The notes under the pieces: model-generated
Told to the model about the DNA's origin: nothing
What the model saw: the letters and a program-made list of their open reading frames with translations, nothing else
Database searches by the model: none
Program-made: the position numbers and the translations under genes
NCBI GenBank assembly: GCA_036936605.1
Contig: JAUPFV010000005.1
Coordinates: forward strand, 77,884,885-77,948,884
Length of the DNA: 64,000 nucleotides
From: Limnanthes douglasii subsp. nivea
Taxonomy: Eukaryota; Streptophyta; Magnoliopsida; Brassicales; Limnanthaceae
Direction: 5' to 3'
Shown: piece by piece, positions 21,704-33,705 of the stretch
Numbering within the stretch: the stretch's first letter is position 1
Layout: every line of letters begins with the position of its first letter

Positions 21704-24336
21704 TTACTCTAATGATTCAGATGAGTCACTATCTTCAAATGCTGATTCTTCACTTCTTGTATCAACGCACACCTAACAGTTTCATCCTTCGACTTTAGCT
21801 TATCAACGCACTTTGTAGCGTAACTTTCTACAACATTGTATTTCTCCTTTTCAACTTTGTCTAATAACCTGTTTCTCTTTTATAACTCTTTCAAAATCTT
21901 TGAAGAATCTTCTGAAACCATCTATAGCAATGGTATTTGATTCCTTGTAAAGAGCAATAAGTTTTTCTTTAGCATCATTTTTGTGTGTGTAAAGATCCAT
22001 TTCATCTTTACAATATTTTTCGAGGAGCATGATGTAATACTCAGATGCAACGAATTTTTTGAAAATTTCATCAACTTGTCGTTCAAGGGTTGAATTTCGT
22101 TGTTTAAGCTCGTCGAGTTCTGATTTAACCCGAGAAAGTCAAATTTGTAATGGCTCATCTGATCTTTGAGATATTGCATTCATCTTTCAATAGAGACAGA
22201 TGAATGAAGAAGACTTGGAATGTAAAGAGAGAATTCATCCTCTAAAAGAATTTCAAAGGAGCTTGATGGTGGACCCTCATCGAACTTATTCAGTGGTGAG
22301 GAGATAGCCGGTTGAATATTTTCTTGAATTTCTCGAGAAGTCTTGTTAGCGAGTGGAAGTGGATTAAGTTTGGGCACAAAGGTTACTTTTTCTGGAGAGA
22401 TATTAACTGGGTTATTCTTTTCCGTTTTTTAGGAGACAACATGATCAAAAGCTTCTGGGATATCCTTCTAAATATTCTTTGGACTTTTTTCTTGCGAGAA
22501 GTCTGAGTGGGAAGCTTCGTTTTCGAGGGGCTAGACAGCTTTTTGAGTTTATCAGTATTCTTTGCCTTTGAGCTCTTAGCTGTGCTACTTTCTTTTGGTG
22601 CTTTCTCAGAAGCTTCTTCTATTTCTGAAAGAATATCTAATTCTTCATCAAGATGACTTTTAGCCCTATCTCTTGTTGGGAGATAAAATATCACATCTTT
22701 CATGTCTAAACTGTCTAACACGTCTGGTTACAAGAGGGAATCATGAGTTCCTTTAAAGATAGCCTTTCTGATTGGTTAAACCTCCACAAATGGCCTTTGG
22801 CGAGATTCGAAGGGGTAAAGCAGATTAAAAATTTATTGAGCCAAGCAGTCTTGGTCCACAAACTCAGTTCCGAAAAAACATCTTTTGTGTGAGGGACAAA
22901 ATCAGCATAAGGCTTACATATACCACCCATTGTTTCTTACAAAAAGTGTAAAAATCAGTAAAGAAAAGCAAAGAAGAATTTTTATTTACAATGTAAGGAA
23001 AGTCATACTTTTATTTGTCCATATTAGCGTGAATTTGTGATGGTTATCGGCAGTGGCCTCAGATCTTATCTTCTAAATCCCCGAGAAAAAAAGGAAGCGT
23101 TGGTTCTATTTTTTGTCTCTCTCAAGCAGATTCTTGACTATTTTTTTACCGCGTCCAAAGGTGAGAGAGTAGAAGGGAAATATAGATTCTTTGTTAAGCC
23201 CGAAAGACCAATTAATTCCTCTAAGGAGAAAGGGATCCTAGAAATCCTGGAGGCCATGATGCAGGCCATAAGGGTGAACCACATATTATGACCTGCTTTG
23301 GTTGGACAGAGGTCAATCTTTGAGAAATATTCGACGAAGAAGGGGTCCGGCGGTTAACAAAGCTCTCAATTTAATATCTCTATATATACCATCAATTTGT
23401 TATCCTTAATTGATAGAGGACAGTCACCAACTGTAGGAAAATGGATGGAGATTGATGAAGGGATCCCCCATCGAAGGTTTAATAATTTTTCCTCAGAAGG
23501 GTCAAAGTATTTATACTAGATTTTATTCAAGTCTAGTAGATTCGTATTTTCAACGGCTTTGAGATTCTTTCCCACCAAGGCGTAGATTTTCGGGGGTAAT
23601 GGGATGTCTTCCTTTGATTTATTTTTCTTGTTATGGGAATGGTTCTTGTGTCCTATTAAAGAACCAACAGCTTCTGATGTATTTTCGAGGAGACCCACGA
23701 TAGTGATTTTTCTTTGACAGTTTGAGAAACAGCAGAGCAGGATGCTTTTTTAGAAAGTTGTCCATCAATACTCTTCTCTTCAGGAATTAAAGAACCAGCA
23801 ACAGTTGGATTTTTTTCGAAAATAGGAGTTCTCTTATCTTCAGAGACTATGTGATCTCTTTCCTCTCTTGGTAAATTGATTTCTGGGGTGGCCTCAAGAG
23901 GTTGCTTAGTCATCCGAGCGACATCTGGTCATGTTAGTTTTTGGGGTGGTATCTCATGTGTTGGCTTTATGGTCCCATGAGATATGGCAGAAGGTGTTGA
24001 AGAAACATCTGATGTGGATTGTTTTGAATATTTTGAATGTTTGTGTTTGTTGTCCTTATGGTGTCTCTGTCTCTTCGAAGAAGATCCTTTTGACTATTTA
24101 TATTTTCCCATAACTTTGTATTCACTCTTGTAGATTTGTAAACAAGATTGACTGGAGGGCTGAGAGAAAATACCTGAGGGAATAATAGCGGTTGAGTTTT
24201 CTATGGGAGGCCAGGTACCGTAGTAGAAAACTTCAGGGGGTTGGGGCTTTGGTGCAACGTACAAACCCGTAACTCTTCTTTCTTTGAATTTATGGCTAAT
24301 AATTAGCCACTATGGTATACGAGAACGTTTTGGCAT
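21704..24336 (-). pseudogene. antisense ORF of Tat element 2 (Transposase_28-like)
   Basis: Read leftwards from an ATG at 24336 (MPKRSRIP): Pro/Ser-rich N-terminus (about 24290-23900), KNPTVAGSLIPEEKS region (23913-23656), the globular part near 23290-23200 (TLMACIMASRISRIP, parallel to element 1), the piece FSELSLWTKTAWLNKF and NLAKGHLWRF (22880-22760), a Lys/Ser-rich linker (22700-22400), and a C-terminal helical part ending in an acidic Ser-rich tail with TAA at 21704-21706. Stops and frameshifts are frequent. The match to element 1 in several separate blocks shows common descent of the ORF. Confidence 0.77.
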
Positions 24337-24859
24337 ACACCATTTTTTCTCTCTCTAGATTAATTTTTCAAAGCTCTCTCTCTCTCTAAAGTATTGTGAT
24401 GAGTTATGATGAAGTGAAGGTATTTATAAGCGGAAAATAAGCATGCACACATCAAAGCCCAGGGAGCTGATGAGTTATTTGCGCAGGGGTAAATTGTCCA
24501 GAATAGGATTAATGAGTGCATATAGAAGCGTCACGTCGTCCCTAGACTATATCTTGTAAAAACTAAAAGCACACCAAGGATCTGTCAATCGACATTTGTC
24601 AAAAGAGAGGAAATTTTATTGGTGGTGTCAGAAAAAGGTGTGACGTCACAAGTTTTAAAATCTGAGAAACGTTTGGTATGGGTATAAAACAAATCGGTTA
24701 GAATTCGAGGGAAATTTATTCATCTTAGAATTCGATGGACAAAGATTGATGTCAAAGATCCGGGGAGATTTCTCAGGAACAAAAGATGTAAAATTCGATG
24801 GAGTTAAAGATATACAACTGTCCTTGTCTAAAATATTTTCACAATGACTATTGGGCTAC
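24337..24859 (-). other. promoter region of antisense ORF and 3' end of element 2
   Basis: No coding frame was found. The part near 24360-24440 carries the TATA box and GA-rich leader on the minus strand. The last bases (TTGGGCTAC, 24851-24859) correspond to the polypurine tract, which is weakened compared with element 1. Confidence 0.5.
24418..24431 (-). promoter_or_regulatory. TATA box upstream of antisense ORF in element 2
   Basis: CTTATAAATACC on the minus strand lies about 85 bp upstream of the ATG at 24336, followed by a GA-rich AGAGAGAGAGAG leader. The arrangement suggests the antisense ORF had its own promoter inside the element, separate from the LTR. Confidence 0.55.
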
Positions 24860-25191
24860 TGATAAAGGAAGATTAAATATCTAAGAAATATAGAGGTGTT
24901 TTATTAATAAAGAAAGTTTCTTAGGAGAAATTGTTAATTATGTAAGGGAAAATGACCAATTTATAACAAGTAATAGACTTGAGGGATCTACTATTTGTAC
25001 TATAAAAGCGTCACCCCTTTCTTGGAAATTGATGATTGATAAATGATTGAGTAATTATTACATTGACTTTCTCTATCTTAAAACACATGTTTCTCTCTTT
25101 AAAATATTATCTAAGTAATATGAACAACACTTTTAGTCCTTTAAATATTATCTTACCCAAAAACCTCCACCAAAGATTTCTAGAACGATCA
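24860..25191 (+). repeat. 3' LTR of Tat element 2
   Basis: It starts TGATAAAGGAAGATTAAA and ends GAACGATCA, then CTTAG. A TATA-like CTATAAAAG lies near 25000. It is about 30 bp shorter than the 5' LTR. Confidence 0.93.
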
Positions 25192-26540
25192 CTTAGATGA
25201 TTATCTAGTTGTTGGTTTTAAGTAACAAAACTTCAACAACATGAAATTCCAAGCGAAAGTTCTGAAATGAAGCTAATGTTTTAAGAAACACAATAAGATA
25301 ACATGAAATTCCATGTGAAATAAGTGAAATAACACTCAATAAAGCTAAGATCACGACAAATATAACAATATGGAGCTTAAGAGAGACACTTAATTTTGAA
25401 GCATAAAATAGCTAAACTTAAGAGAGATACTTTTACTAGTGTATTTTACCATATGAACGAGTTATCTAAGATAAGAAGCATAAAATGAAAAATATTTTAA
25501 ATGTAGATAAAATAGTCAAGTGGACATTAGTTTTGATCTAATCTAACCAATGTTTCTGATTTTAATGTAGAAGTGAGTGTATTAGTGTCAGAATAAGTTT
25601 TAGAGTTTATCAAGTGACTTATATTTGATAACAAAACTGCTAATCTGACAAAATTGTTGAACTTAGCTTAACAAAAATTAAAACTTAAAAAGATTAAAAT
25701 AGTAAAAAATGTAGATAAACTTAAGAGCAAGTAAACCATATTTGAAGTCTCTGAAGCATATGAGAAAAAAAATGAAGAGAGTTTAATATTATCAACTTAT
25801 ATCACGAAATTACGAATTTGTCTTCCTACTTCAATCAATTTTATCAAAACATTATTTTGGGTAAAACTTTATAGAATTGTAACTTTCTCAAGTTCTTAAC
25901 TTTTTCTAACTCTCTAACTTTCATCACAACTAATAAGAACACCCATCCATAACTAAATTACAAGAAAAAATAGAATCTAACTAATTTCGTCTCTAATTTA
26001 TAATTCTATAAATCTCATCCCGTGAATTCTAAACACAACAATGGAACTTTGCAACTCGAACTCTCAAAAGCAAGAACAATCAACAAAAATAAATATATAA
26101 AAATTAAACAAAAAACATTGTTGCATTAAACTAAAAAATAGGAAAAGAGTAGGAGAAAACCAGGAAGAAAACGTACATAATCACCGGCTAAAGAACGACA
26201 AAGATCTTGAAAACCCTAGAAAATCTATTGATTGAAAACTTGAAACTTGATTTGGGATGAATGTGATTTATTTACTTGTTATGCATTGAAAAGAGTATTG
26301 GGTTTTTTTAGTGTAAAGCTAAAAAAGAGAGAGTTACTGCATGCTAAAAGAAGAGAGAGATATTACGTAATTTAACTAAACGTTGGTATTGATTTTCCAT
26401 TTCAATCTCATTTGGTATCTATAACTGATTTTGAAACTATTACTGTACTAATATGTCAATCTCCATATAAATAATATAATATATTTAAAATAAAATATAT
26501 AAAAAATATTAAAATTGATGTCCACTAGTCGGATGTGGTT
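25192..26540 (-). other. flank right of element 2, possible first exon and promoter of Ulp1-A
   Basis: On the minus strand 26250-26178 looks like a 5' UTR exon (TTTTCTAGGGTTTTCAAG, then GGTGATTAT|GTACGT as donor). If so, element 2 lies in a 5' UTR intron of Ulp1-A. The interval 25200-25960 is AT-rich, with GCTAATCT/GTTGAACTT motifs near 25636 like those in the introns of Ulp1-A. No ORF was found. Confidence 0.35.
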
Positions 26541-26686
26541 GACCGACGGACATGAACAGACGGGTTTGGATTTGAAAATATTAGGTCGGGAGCGGATCAG
26601 ACCAGGTTCGGGCTCCAATGTCCAAAAAACGGACTTAGACGAACCGACATGAACCCGATCCGCGGACGACCTATTGCCATCCTTAG
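26541..26686. mobile_element. possible hAT-like terminal fragment
   Basis: The stretch is unusually GC-rich for its surroundings (CCGACGGAC, GGTCGGGAGCGG) and ends CTATTGCCATCCTTA, close to the complement of the hAT ends at 33286 and 52284. No matching left end or 8-bp duplication was found, so it may be a truncated relative. Confidence 0.35.
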
Positions 26687-27449
26687 GTGATCTAATTTAT
26701 TGTTTTTATTTACACTTAAATTTTTTGTTTTTTATTTAATAAAAAAATTATACTAAATCAAATACAGTATTAACATTTATTTATTTTTATAATATTATGG
26801 GTTGTATTGTAGCCTTAATTACTAAATAAAATATATATGAATTAGAAAAAGCTCGCATCCATAAAAACGCATTTTCTTTCTAAGAAATGTTTTCATTTTC
26901 TCATTGTCAAATGAAATAACTAAACACCTAAATTAGAGATCAAAAGCTTGCTTCAACCTCAATTAAACAGGAGATCAAATCAGCAGTTAGATTTTGGAAG
27001 CTTGAAGGTTTTCGGCTTCTCTCCAAAAAAGGAATTTTCTCAAAGTAAAATCTTAAGAATGGAAATTTCTTCTGGACTATTTTTTATTTGAACTCATATT
27101 CCAATCTGCAGCAACAATCAATGGGGGGGTCTCCCACTACAACCTTCTCTCGAGGTTGAATTTTCCTCAAATCAGATCATACATGGAAAATAAATCATTG
27201 AAACTCTAGTTTCAAGTTCAAAACCCATAAAATCAAATCGAGGCAAAGAATCAAAGGATCAAGACAAATGAACAAATAAAGAAGAATTCACACATCTTCC
27301 TCACAGTCAGAAAAACCTCAACGTTGCTCTTCATCCACATGAGATTAGAACCAATCCGATCTTTCAAAAGTCGTTATTAAAACAACATAAAAGACAACAC
27401 TTGATTAATGGCTAAAACAGAAGATCATATGCGGAAGCCACCCGAATTA
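26687..27449. other. AT-rich interval, nothing recognised
   Basis: No ORF, repeat or terminal structure was recognised. A short G run (GGGGGGG at 27124) and a CTACAACCTTCTCTCGAGG stretch stand out in base composition but match nothing I know. Part of it may be the 5' end of the LINE that follows. Confidence 0.3.
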
Positions 27450-29260
27450 AATGGTACAACTTCACCCACAGGAAGGTCTTAGTCCAGGAAAAAGAATACT
27501 TCAAAACTATCATTTTTCGAGAGAAAGATAAGAACTTTCTTATTCTAAATTTACATTAGTAGAAAAAATTTCATATGGTGGACCCAAATACGAAGAAATT
27601 AAAAGTTTCATGCAAAAATTTAAATTCATAAAATTATTCAGTATTTCAATTTGGAATTATAAACACATATTAATTGAATTAGATCATAAATAAGATGTTG
27701 AAAAATTATATAAACTTAACGTATGGACTATATGATAGTTTTCTCTTAGATTACTTAAATGGTATCCATGATTTAATCGCAGAATAGAGTGTCCAATAAG
27801 TCCAGTATGGGTTTTCTTCCCAAATATTTCTAAATATATGTATATTCAGGATGTTATAACCAATATTTCAAAGATATTATGTACTTCTCTTTCAACTTGG
27901 GTACCTTCTGAAAATAGAGAAAGCTTTAACTATTGTAAAGTTTGTCTAAAACTGATATCTCAAAATATGTGCCCCAAAAGATTTGGGAACAATTTGGTGA
28001 GCGATATGACTATTGACAAGATATTACCTATGGTGATATGTTAGCTTACTTCCTATCTTGCAAGCATACAAGGAATAAATCTTCAAACTGTATTAAGCTT
28101 TCTATAAATAATGATAGGTCAACCCCAAAAGATAAACAACAAACAAGTGAGGAGAATAAAATTTATAATATGAACCCAAATTCCAATAAGTAAATATGGG
28201 TTCAAAAAGTTAAATCTGTTATTGTAAAACACAATCAAAATCAAAATAATGACAACAATCCTTCTCCTACAGTCTATAGGAATATAGACTGTAATGGAAC
28301 TCAAGAGACTCCTGAAACTAAAATAAATAACAGTAACCAAACATCCCCATATTTCAACCGAACCCACAATTCATCCAACATTGAAAACACCAAGAATAAA
28401 GATCCTCACCATGAACATTCTCAGGACAAAGATAACACAAATTATAAAGAAAAAACATTAGGACTCGATTCTACCAAGGTCTCAAATAATACGAATAGAA
28501 TTAAGAAACATGTTTATCTCCTCAAATGAATGGGAAAATTTGAAAAATTGTCAAGAATATCTTGAAAATTCATCAACAAACAACTTACATATTCCTCCAA
28601 TACTTGAAAATATTGCTGAAAGATAAGACAGAAAAATACCATTAATAAAAGATTAAAAAACAAAGCTTACAAAGGTCTTCTTGATTCAAAGGTTGTCCAC
28701 TTTAAAGGATCTCTCATATAATATAGCTCAATCTTCAATTGACATTAACTGTCACAAATTGGAATGCTTGTGGAGAATAAGCAACACAGGAACAATCTGT
28801 AGACTCAAATCTATAATTAAAATAGAAAAAACAAATCACATTGATCTCCAAGAGTCAATGATATCTCTGGATAAACTTGATAATGTCAAAAAAATCAATA
28901 GGCTTCAATTTTGGTTGTGCAAACATAATTAATAAAATAGCTATGTTGGTGACTGGGCTGCATAATGGGTCTTAAACTTTAAAACAAACTCTGAATTCTC
29001 TATTAAATAAGCCATAGCTCCATTAAGAGATATTTTAATACTTGAAATCTTAGATTTTGGCTATCAAAGAATAGAAAAACTGAGATACAATTAACTCTGT
29101 ATATATTGATTCTTCTAATATGATCTATATCACTAACCAAATATCAAGCAGGGTAATACTAGACTTTCTAGCTTCTCGCTTCTCTCTTAGTTTTGCAGGT
29201 TTAATGAGGACTAGTATGCATAAGATTGTTGGCTGCATTTACAGATTCAAGCCCATGAGC
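27450..29260 (+). pseudogene. degenerate L1-type LINE: ORF1 (DUF4283) and start of ORF2 endonuclease
   Basis: ORF1 part at about 27560-28080: pieces such as GPKYEEIKSFMQKF, then PVWVFFPNISKYMYIQDV and LSCKHTRNKSSN correspond to the DUF4283 domain and the Cys/His region of plant LINE ORF1. ORF2 part at about 28735-29150: NTGTICRLKSIIKIEK, LQESMISLDKLDN, then weak EN blocks to DFLASRFSLS, matching the endonuclease N-terminus (WNCRGxxN, LQE). Many stops and frameshifts are present. RT is absent; the sequence gives way to a copia LTR at about 29470. Confidence 0.68.
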
Positions 29261-29472
29261 TAGATATTTCTATGGATTCAAAAATATAATTGAATAATTC
29301 GAGAACAAGACTTCAGCTAGAAGGCTCTATTTACAAAATCAGAAATCCAAAAAGGCTTCATAATAAAGATTGTGAGCTTGATAAAGTCTTAAAGCCTAAG
29401 AAGAAGAGGAAGCTCAAATACATTAAGCTTGAAATTAATCTCAAAATTCAATCAGAAATAACAATAATTTAG

Positions 29473-30420
29473 GTATTGTTAATACTCAAACATTATTTTC
29501 AAACACAAAGATTAATATTCAAGTATTATCAAACAAAAAGGGTTCAATCATTATTTGTTACAAAGATAACGTGATTGAAAGAACACTTTATTAAGTGTTT
29601 ATCTCTCACATCACTTCTCTCTCAAAAGACCTAGACTTTTATCCCTCACATAGAAAAATATGTCACTCTAACACTGTCTAGCCACACTCATAACTTTGTG
29701 TATAGTTTTTTGAAGAAAAACCTTAATTCTTCACCGGACAGTCTATATTAAATCTCATTCATCAACGGCTGTAATAAAGCCCTAGTACTTTAAAATAGGA
29801 AATATCATAAATAAGAAATCCAAATCAATAAGAAATTTATTTAATATATAAGACCCAATTAATATAGTAATAACAACATAAGAGGTCAATTAAATAGGAA
29901 ACTAACAAGTAGAAGAAGTCAAGTTTGATTAAGAACGTAAGCCTAACTCCATCTGAGGCATCGGTCCAGGAAGCACTCGACAGTCTCGACCACCTCAGTA
30001 GTCTTGATAACCTAGAAAATCTAAGAATCCTCAGATCAGAGACATCAAAACCATGCCATCGAACATGGGCATCAAATCGATATACGTTTATGGCTCAGTC
30101 TCTACTCCATCAGCCATTTTATTTGGCCTAGTAGAAAATAACATGCATGTGATCTACCAAACTCACCTTTAGGTTCCATCAAATTTCGATGCACCTATGT
30201 CTTGGCCACAACTCTGTCTTGAGAGAATCCAACAATTTCTAGACGATCCATTTATGACCCATGTAGTCCATCAATAATACCTATGTTGTCGAGTTACTTA
30301 TAGCGTACACCTAACAATTATTATAGTTAGATTTATATTATAAATACAATCTAATATAATAAATGTTTGGTCAATTTATTGAATGCATATCACCGCTTTA
30401 AAATAAAATAAAAATTATAT
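29473..30420 (-). repeat. left LTR copy of minus-strand copia remnant
   Basis: It aligns with 31490-32462, for example around CAGGAAGCACTCGACAGTCTC, GAAAATAACATGCAYG and CACCTAACAATTATTATA. Exact ends are uncertain; similarity to the right copy continues to AAATAAAAATTAT at about 30420. Confidence 0.72.
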
Positions 30421-31489
30421 TATTGATAACATCTAAATTATCTTGAGTTCAAGAACATCCCCTGCATTTCAATAGATACAACATAATCAGTTACATCGGT
30501 AAAACCATACATTTGTAGTTTCTTGTTTGGTCTATATGTTTTATCCATTGTCAGTTAATAACTATCAAATTCAATTTTTTCTCCCATTTGATTATGCGAA
30601 GGCCCTAGAACACTAGAACCTTGGCCAACTTTGACCCCATCCAGTGGTTGAACTTCCTTTGTACAATTCGATACTAAACCAGGTCCTAAATCAACTTTGG
30701 AAAATGCATCGACAACCTAATATTCTAGATTAGATCCATCATCCACATCACATCTCTTCTCTGTATTACTAGGTTGAGTCTCCGCCACCTTCTTCAATTA
30801 TATTTCTTCTTCATTGAAAACCATATATATGTTTATCAAAGCCTTTTGACGTACAGGTTCAAGGCACCATAACCTATACCCTCTTAGTCCTTACGGATAG
30901 TGGATGAAGAAATATTTTGATGCTCTCGAGCCTAAGCTTATCTTGCTTCACGTGTGCGTAGGTACCACATCTGAACCTCTCAAAACGACTCTTGCGGACA
31001 AATAAACTTAAGCCTCGTAAATGGACTATTGTTGATGATATGTGGATCCGTTTTCAAATCTTCTCCCGGAATCTTTGACCCATTCAAGCTGTATGAAACA
31101 TACACCTAATGTATTCCTCACATTTGTTTCATTCTCTCAGTAAGCTCGTTTTATTGGGGAGTCTCACTTACGGTTCAGTATCTAACAATGTCAAGCTTCG
31201 CACACTAGCTAGTGAATTTCTTGTTCACATATTCCAAGCCATTATTAGTCTAAAGTTTCTTAAGAATTTTTCTCGATTTGATTCTCGACCAATGTCTTGC
31301 AGTTCATAACAGAAGCAAAACTTTCATACTTACTCTTCAAAAGTATAACCCATATCTTCCTGATATAGTCATATATTAGAGACAAAAATTACCTTACACC
31401 ACCTGCGGTAGGTTCCTTTGCCGGAACCCAAAGGTCTGAATGAACATAATCAAGTACTCCATTGGATTTCTGGTTGTAAGGCAGAAATT
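30421..31489 (-). pseudogene. copia integrase fragment
   Basis: Read leftwards from about 31410: IKSRKILKKL, TNNGLEYVNKKFTS, VSETPQ, NELTERMKQM, PHIINNSPFTRL, then TYAHVKQDKLRLES at about 30970-30930. These are the D-, E- and downstream blocks of a copia integrase and the start of the RT linker. Stops are frequent. The left third (30421-30600) has only weak traces of coding sequence. Confidence 0.75.
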
Positions 31490-32462
31490 TCACCCTCTCA
31501 AACACAAAGGGTTGAGTCACTATTTTATAATATAAGTAGGTTACATAAATACTCTCAAACACAAAGGGTTCAGTTACTATTTGTTAAAAATCTAACGTGA
31601 TTCACAGAACTCTTTAGTTAGTGTTTATATCTCAACTCATTTCTCTCTCAAAACACTTAAAGTTTTTTCTCCCACTTAGATCATATGTCGCTCTCAATAG
31701 TGTCTCACCACACCCCTAGCTTTGGGTATTTTATTTTATTCATAGGTTTGGAGTAAGTCCTAATTATTTATCAGACGCTCCAGACTAAATCGCATTCATA
31801 AACGGATGTAATAAAGTTCTATTACTTTAAAGTATCAAACCTCAGAAATAGGAAATCCAAACTAATATGAAATCTAATTAATATAGAAGCCGCGATTAAT
31901 TTAGGAAGGGCATAATAAGAAATTCAATTAAATATGAAACTTAATAAGTAGAATAATTACAGTTCAATTAAACACCTAAGCCTAAATTCGGTTGAGACAT
32001 CAGCCCAGGAAGCACTCGAGAGTCTCAGCAGTCTTGGCAGCCTCGACAATCTCAACAACATCAGATCATAGTCATCTACGCCATGCAATCGGACAAGGAC
32101 ATCTGTTGTGGTCATCGGCTTAGTCTTTACACTGTCGACCAAATATATGACATAATAGAAAATAACATGCACGCGGTCTCGGTCAAACTCTCATTTAGGT
32201 TCCCACAAACGTTTTTGCAACTAAGTTTTGGCCACAACTCTATTTTGAAAAAATCTACAGTTCTAAATATATGTGTCGTTAGTCAATCCATTTATGGTCT
32301 ATGTAGTCCCGTGATTGTACATCTATTTTTGAAATACCGATACCATGCACCTAACAATTATTATATTTAGATTTATATTATAAATATAATACACTATAAT
32401 TATAACTTGATCAATTTAATGGAGGTATATCACCCCCTTTATAATAAAATAAAAATTATGTA
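31490..32462 (-). repeat. right LTR copy of minus-strand copia remnant
   Basis: It pairs with the left copy. On the minus strand it is preceded by TTATAAAGGGGGTGATAT, which looks like a polypurine tract followed by an LTR start. A polypurine tract belongs before a 3' LTR, so the right copy may derive from a different element end than expected. Confidence 0.7.
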
Positions 32463-33277
32463 TATAAATTTATCTTACTCATATAAAAAAAAATGTATGA
32501 GATTTTGCTAAAATAACATTTAGACATTGTTGAACGATATATTATTGGTCATCATTTTGACAATATTTATTTTTTTAGTTATAAATTATAAAATATGTTT
32601 TTAGTAAGACATAGATAATTATAATTTATAATCAATTATATATATATATATATTATCTTTTTATATTTATTATAACGATCTTTACTTTATATTATTATTT
32701 ATAAATTTGATTTTTATTAATTCTAGCTTACAATTTATTTTATATCTTTTCTTCTCCCCACGTATTAACACTATATTAAATTGTTTAATTACTTTCTCCA
32801 CTTTGTGATTTTTAATAATCAATTTATTTTAAACATAAATCATGTTGGGAGGTTATCCTAATTGTTGGTTTCAAAGATTGGGTGATTGTATATATGAGTT
32901 TGACCATGCCAATTATTTGGTTTTGATTTATTTAAAAGAAATTATCAATAAAACAATTTTTATTAATTTTTATATCATTGACCGCATGAATTTGATTATG
33001 ATAGTTTTTTGTATCGTTTTATTTTTGAGAAATTCTCAATAAAACAATTTATTTATTTTTATTATTTTTTGGTAAAATTAATCATGCACAAAAAAATAGT
33101 TTAAAATAAATATAGTTCTTTTTTAGGTATATCAATGGTCGTGCGACAATTTTTTATATTAAATTTTGTATTAAATTGAGTCTCACATATTTGGTTAAAA
33201 TAGAAATATTGTTTCATGTTTATGTTTTTCAACAAACATGTCTTTCATTTTATTAAAAAAATATTGTATTTTTAGTC
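32463..33277. other. AT-rich interval, nothing recognised
   Basis: Very AT-rich, with a short TATATATA run at 32638-32653. The short frame 32842-33042 has no recognisable protein character. Confidence 0.4.
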
Positions 33278-33285
33278 CTTTAAAT

Positions 33286-33697
33286 TATGGATGGCAATGG
33301 GTCACCATGGGTGCGGATATAGCTAAACCCGAAAACCATCCCGTCTATATGTTTCCGAACCAATACCCTAACTCGTATCTATCGGGTAGTAATATTGTTT
33401 TCCCACACCCGAACCCGTCCGGTTCGGGTATCCATTCGCGAGTATCCATTGAAGTTATGAGTTTTTTTAAAAAAGAACTACACAGGTTTTTAGATTTAAG
33501 TCATTCTATAAAAAAAACTCCAACATAATGCTAATCGATATCTATTGATAATTAAGTCATTTCTTAAACCCATAACCTATCTCATACCCGACGGGTAGTA
33601 AACTTTCACATCCACAACCCATCCACGAGAAATTTTTAAAACCCATAACTCATCCCATCGGGTCGGCTCGCGGATTCGTAAAAAATTGTCATCCTTA
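33286..33697. mobile_element. non-autonomous hAT element, 412 bp
   Basis: It is bounded by the exact 8-bp duplication CTTTAAAT (33278-33285 and 33698-33705). Ends are TATGGATGGCAAT and ATTGTCATCCTTA, imperfect inverted repeats of the TAGGGATGGCAA-type known from plant hAT elements. The subterminal parts are full of CCCGAACCC/CGGGTAGTA motifs in inverted arrangement. It encodes no transposase. A longer relative is at 52284-53374. Confidence 0.93.
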
Positions 33698-33705
33698 CTT
33701 TAAAT

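Larger units (their letters stand above)
15080..25191 (+). mobile_element. Tat-lineage Ty3/gypsy LTR retrotransposon 2, complete but decayed
   Basis: The element is 10112 bp long, has both LTRs, and is bounded by the exact 5-bp duplication CTTAG (15075-15079 and 25192-25196). It has the same gene order as element 1 including the antisense ORF, but a different LTR family and many more stops. The two LTRs have visibly diverged, with many substitutions and small indels, so the insertion is old. It lies in the presumed 5' intron of Ulp1-A. Confidence 0.95.
29473..32462 (-). mobile_element. Ty1/copia remnant, minus strand, two LTR copies around a short integrase fragment
   Basis: Two long direct copies (about 29473-30420 and 31490-32462) flank about 1 kb that encodes a copia integrase fragment on the minus strand. 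The LTR sequence is related to that of the plus-strand copia element at 48056-55462 (shared blocks around TTTATGAATGC, TCTGATGAATAAT and TAAACACTAA), so both are one family. Gag, protease and RT are missing. No primer binding site was found. Confidence 0.8.

Noticed and set aside
26541..26686. A complete hAT element
   Set aside because: Only a right-end-like CTATTGCCATCCTTA is present; kept as a low-confidence fragment.
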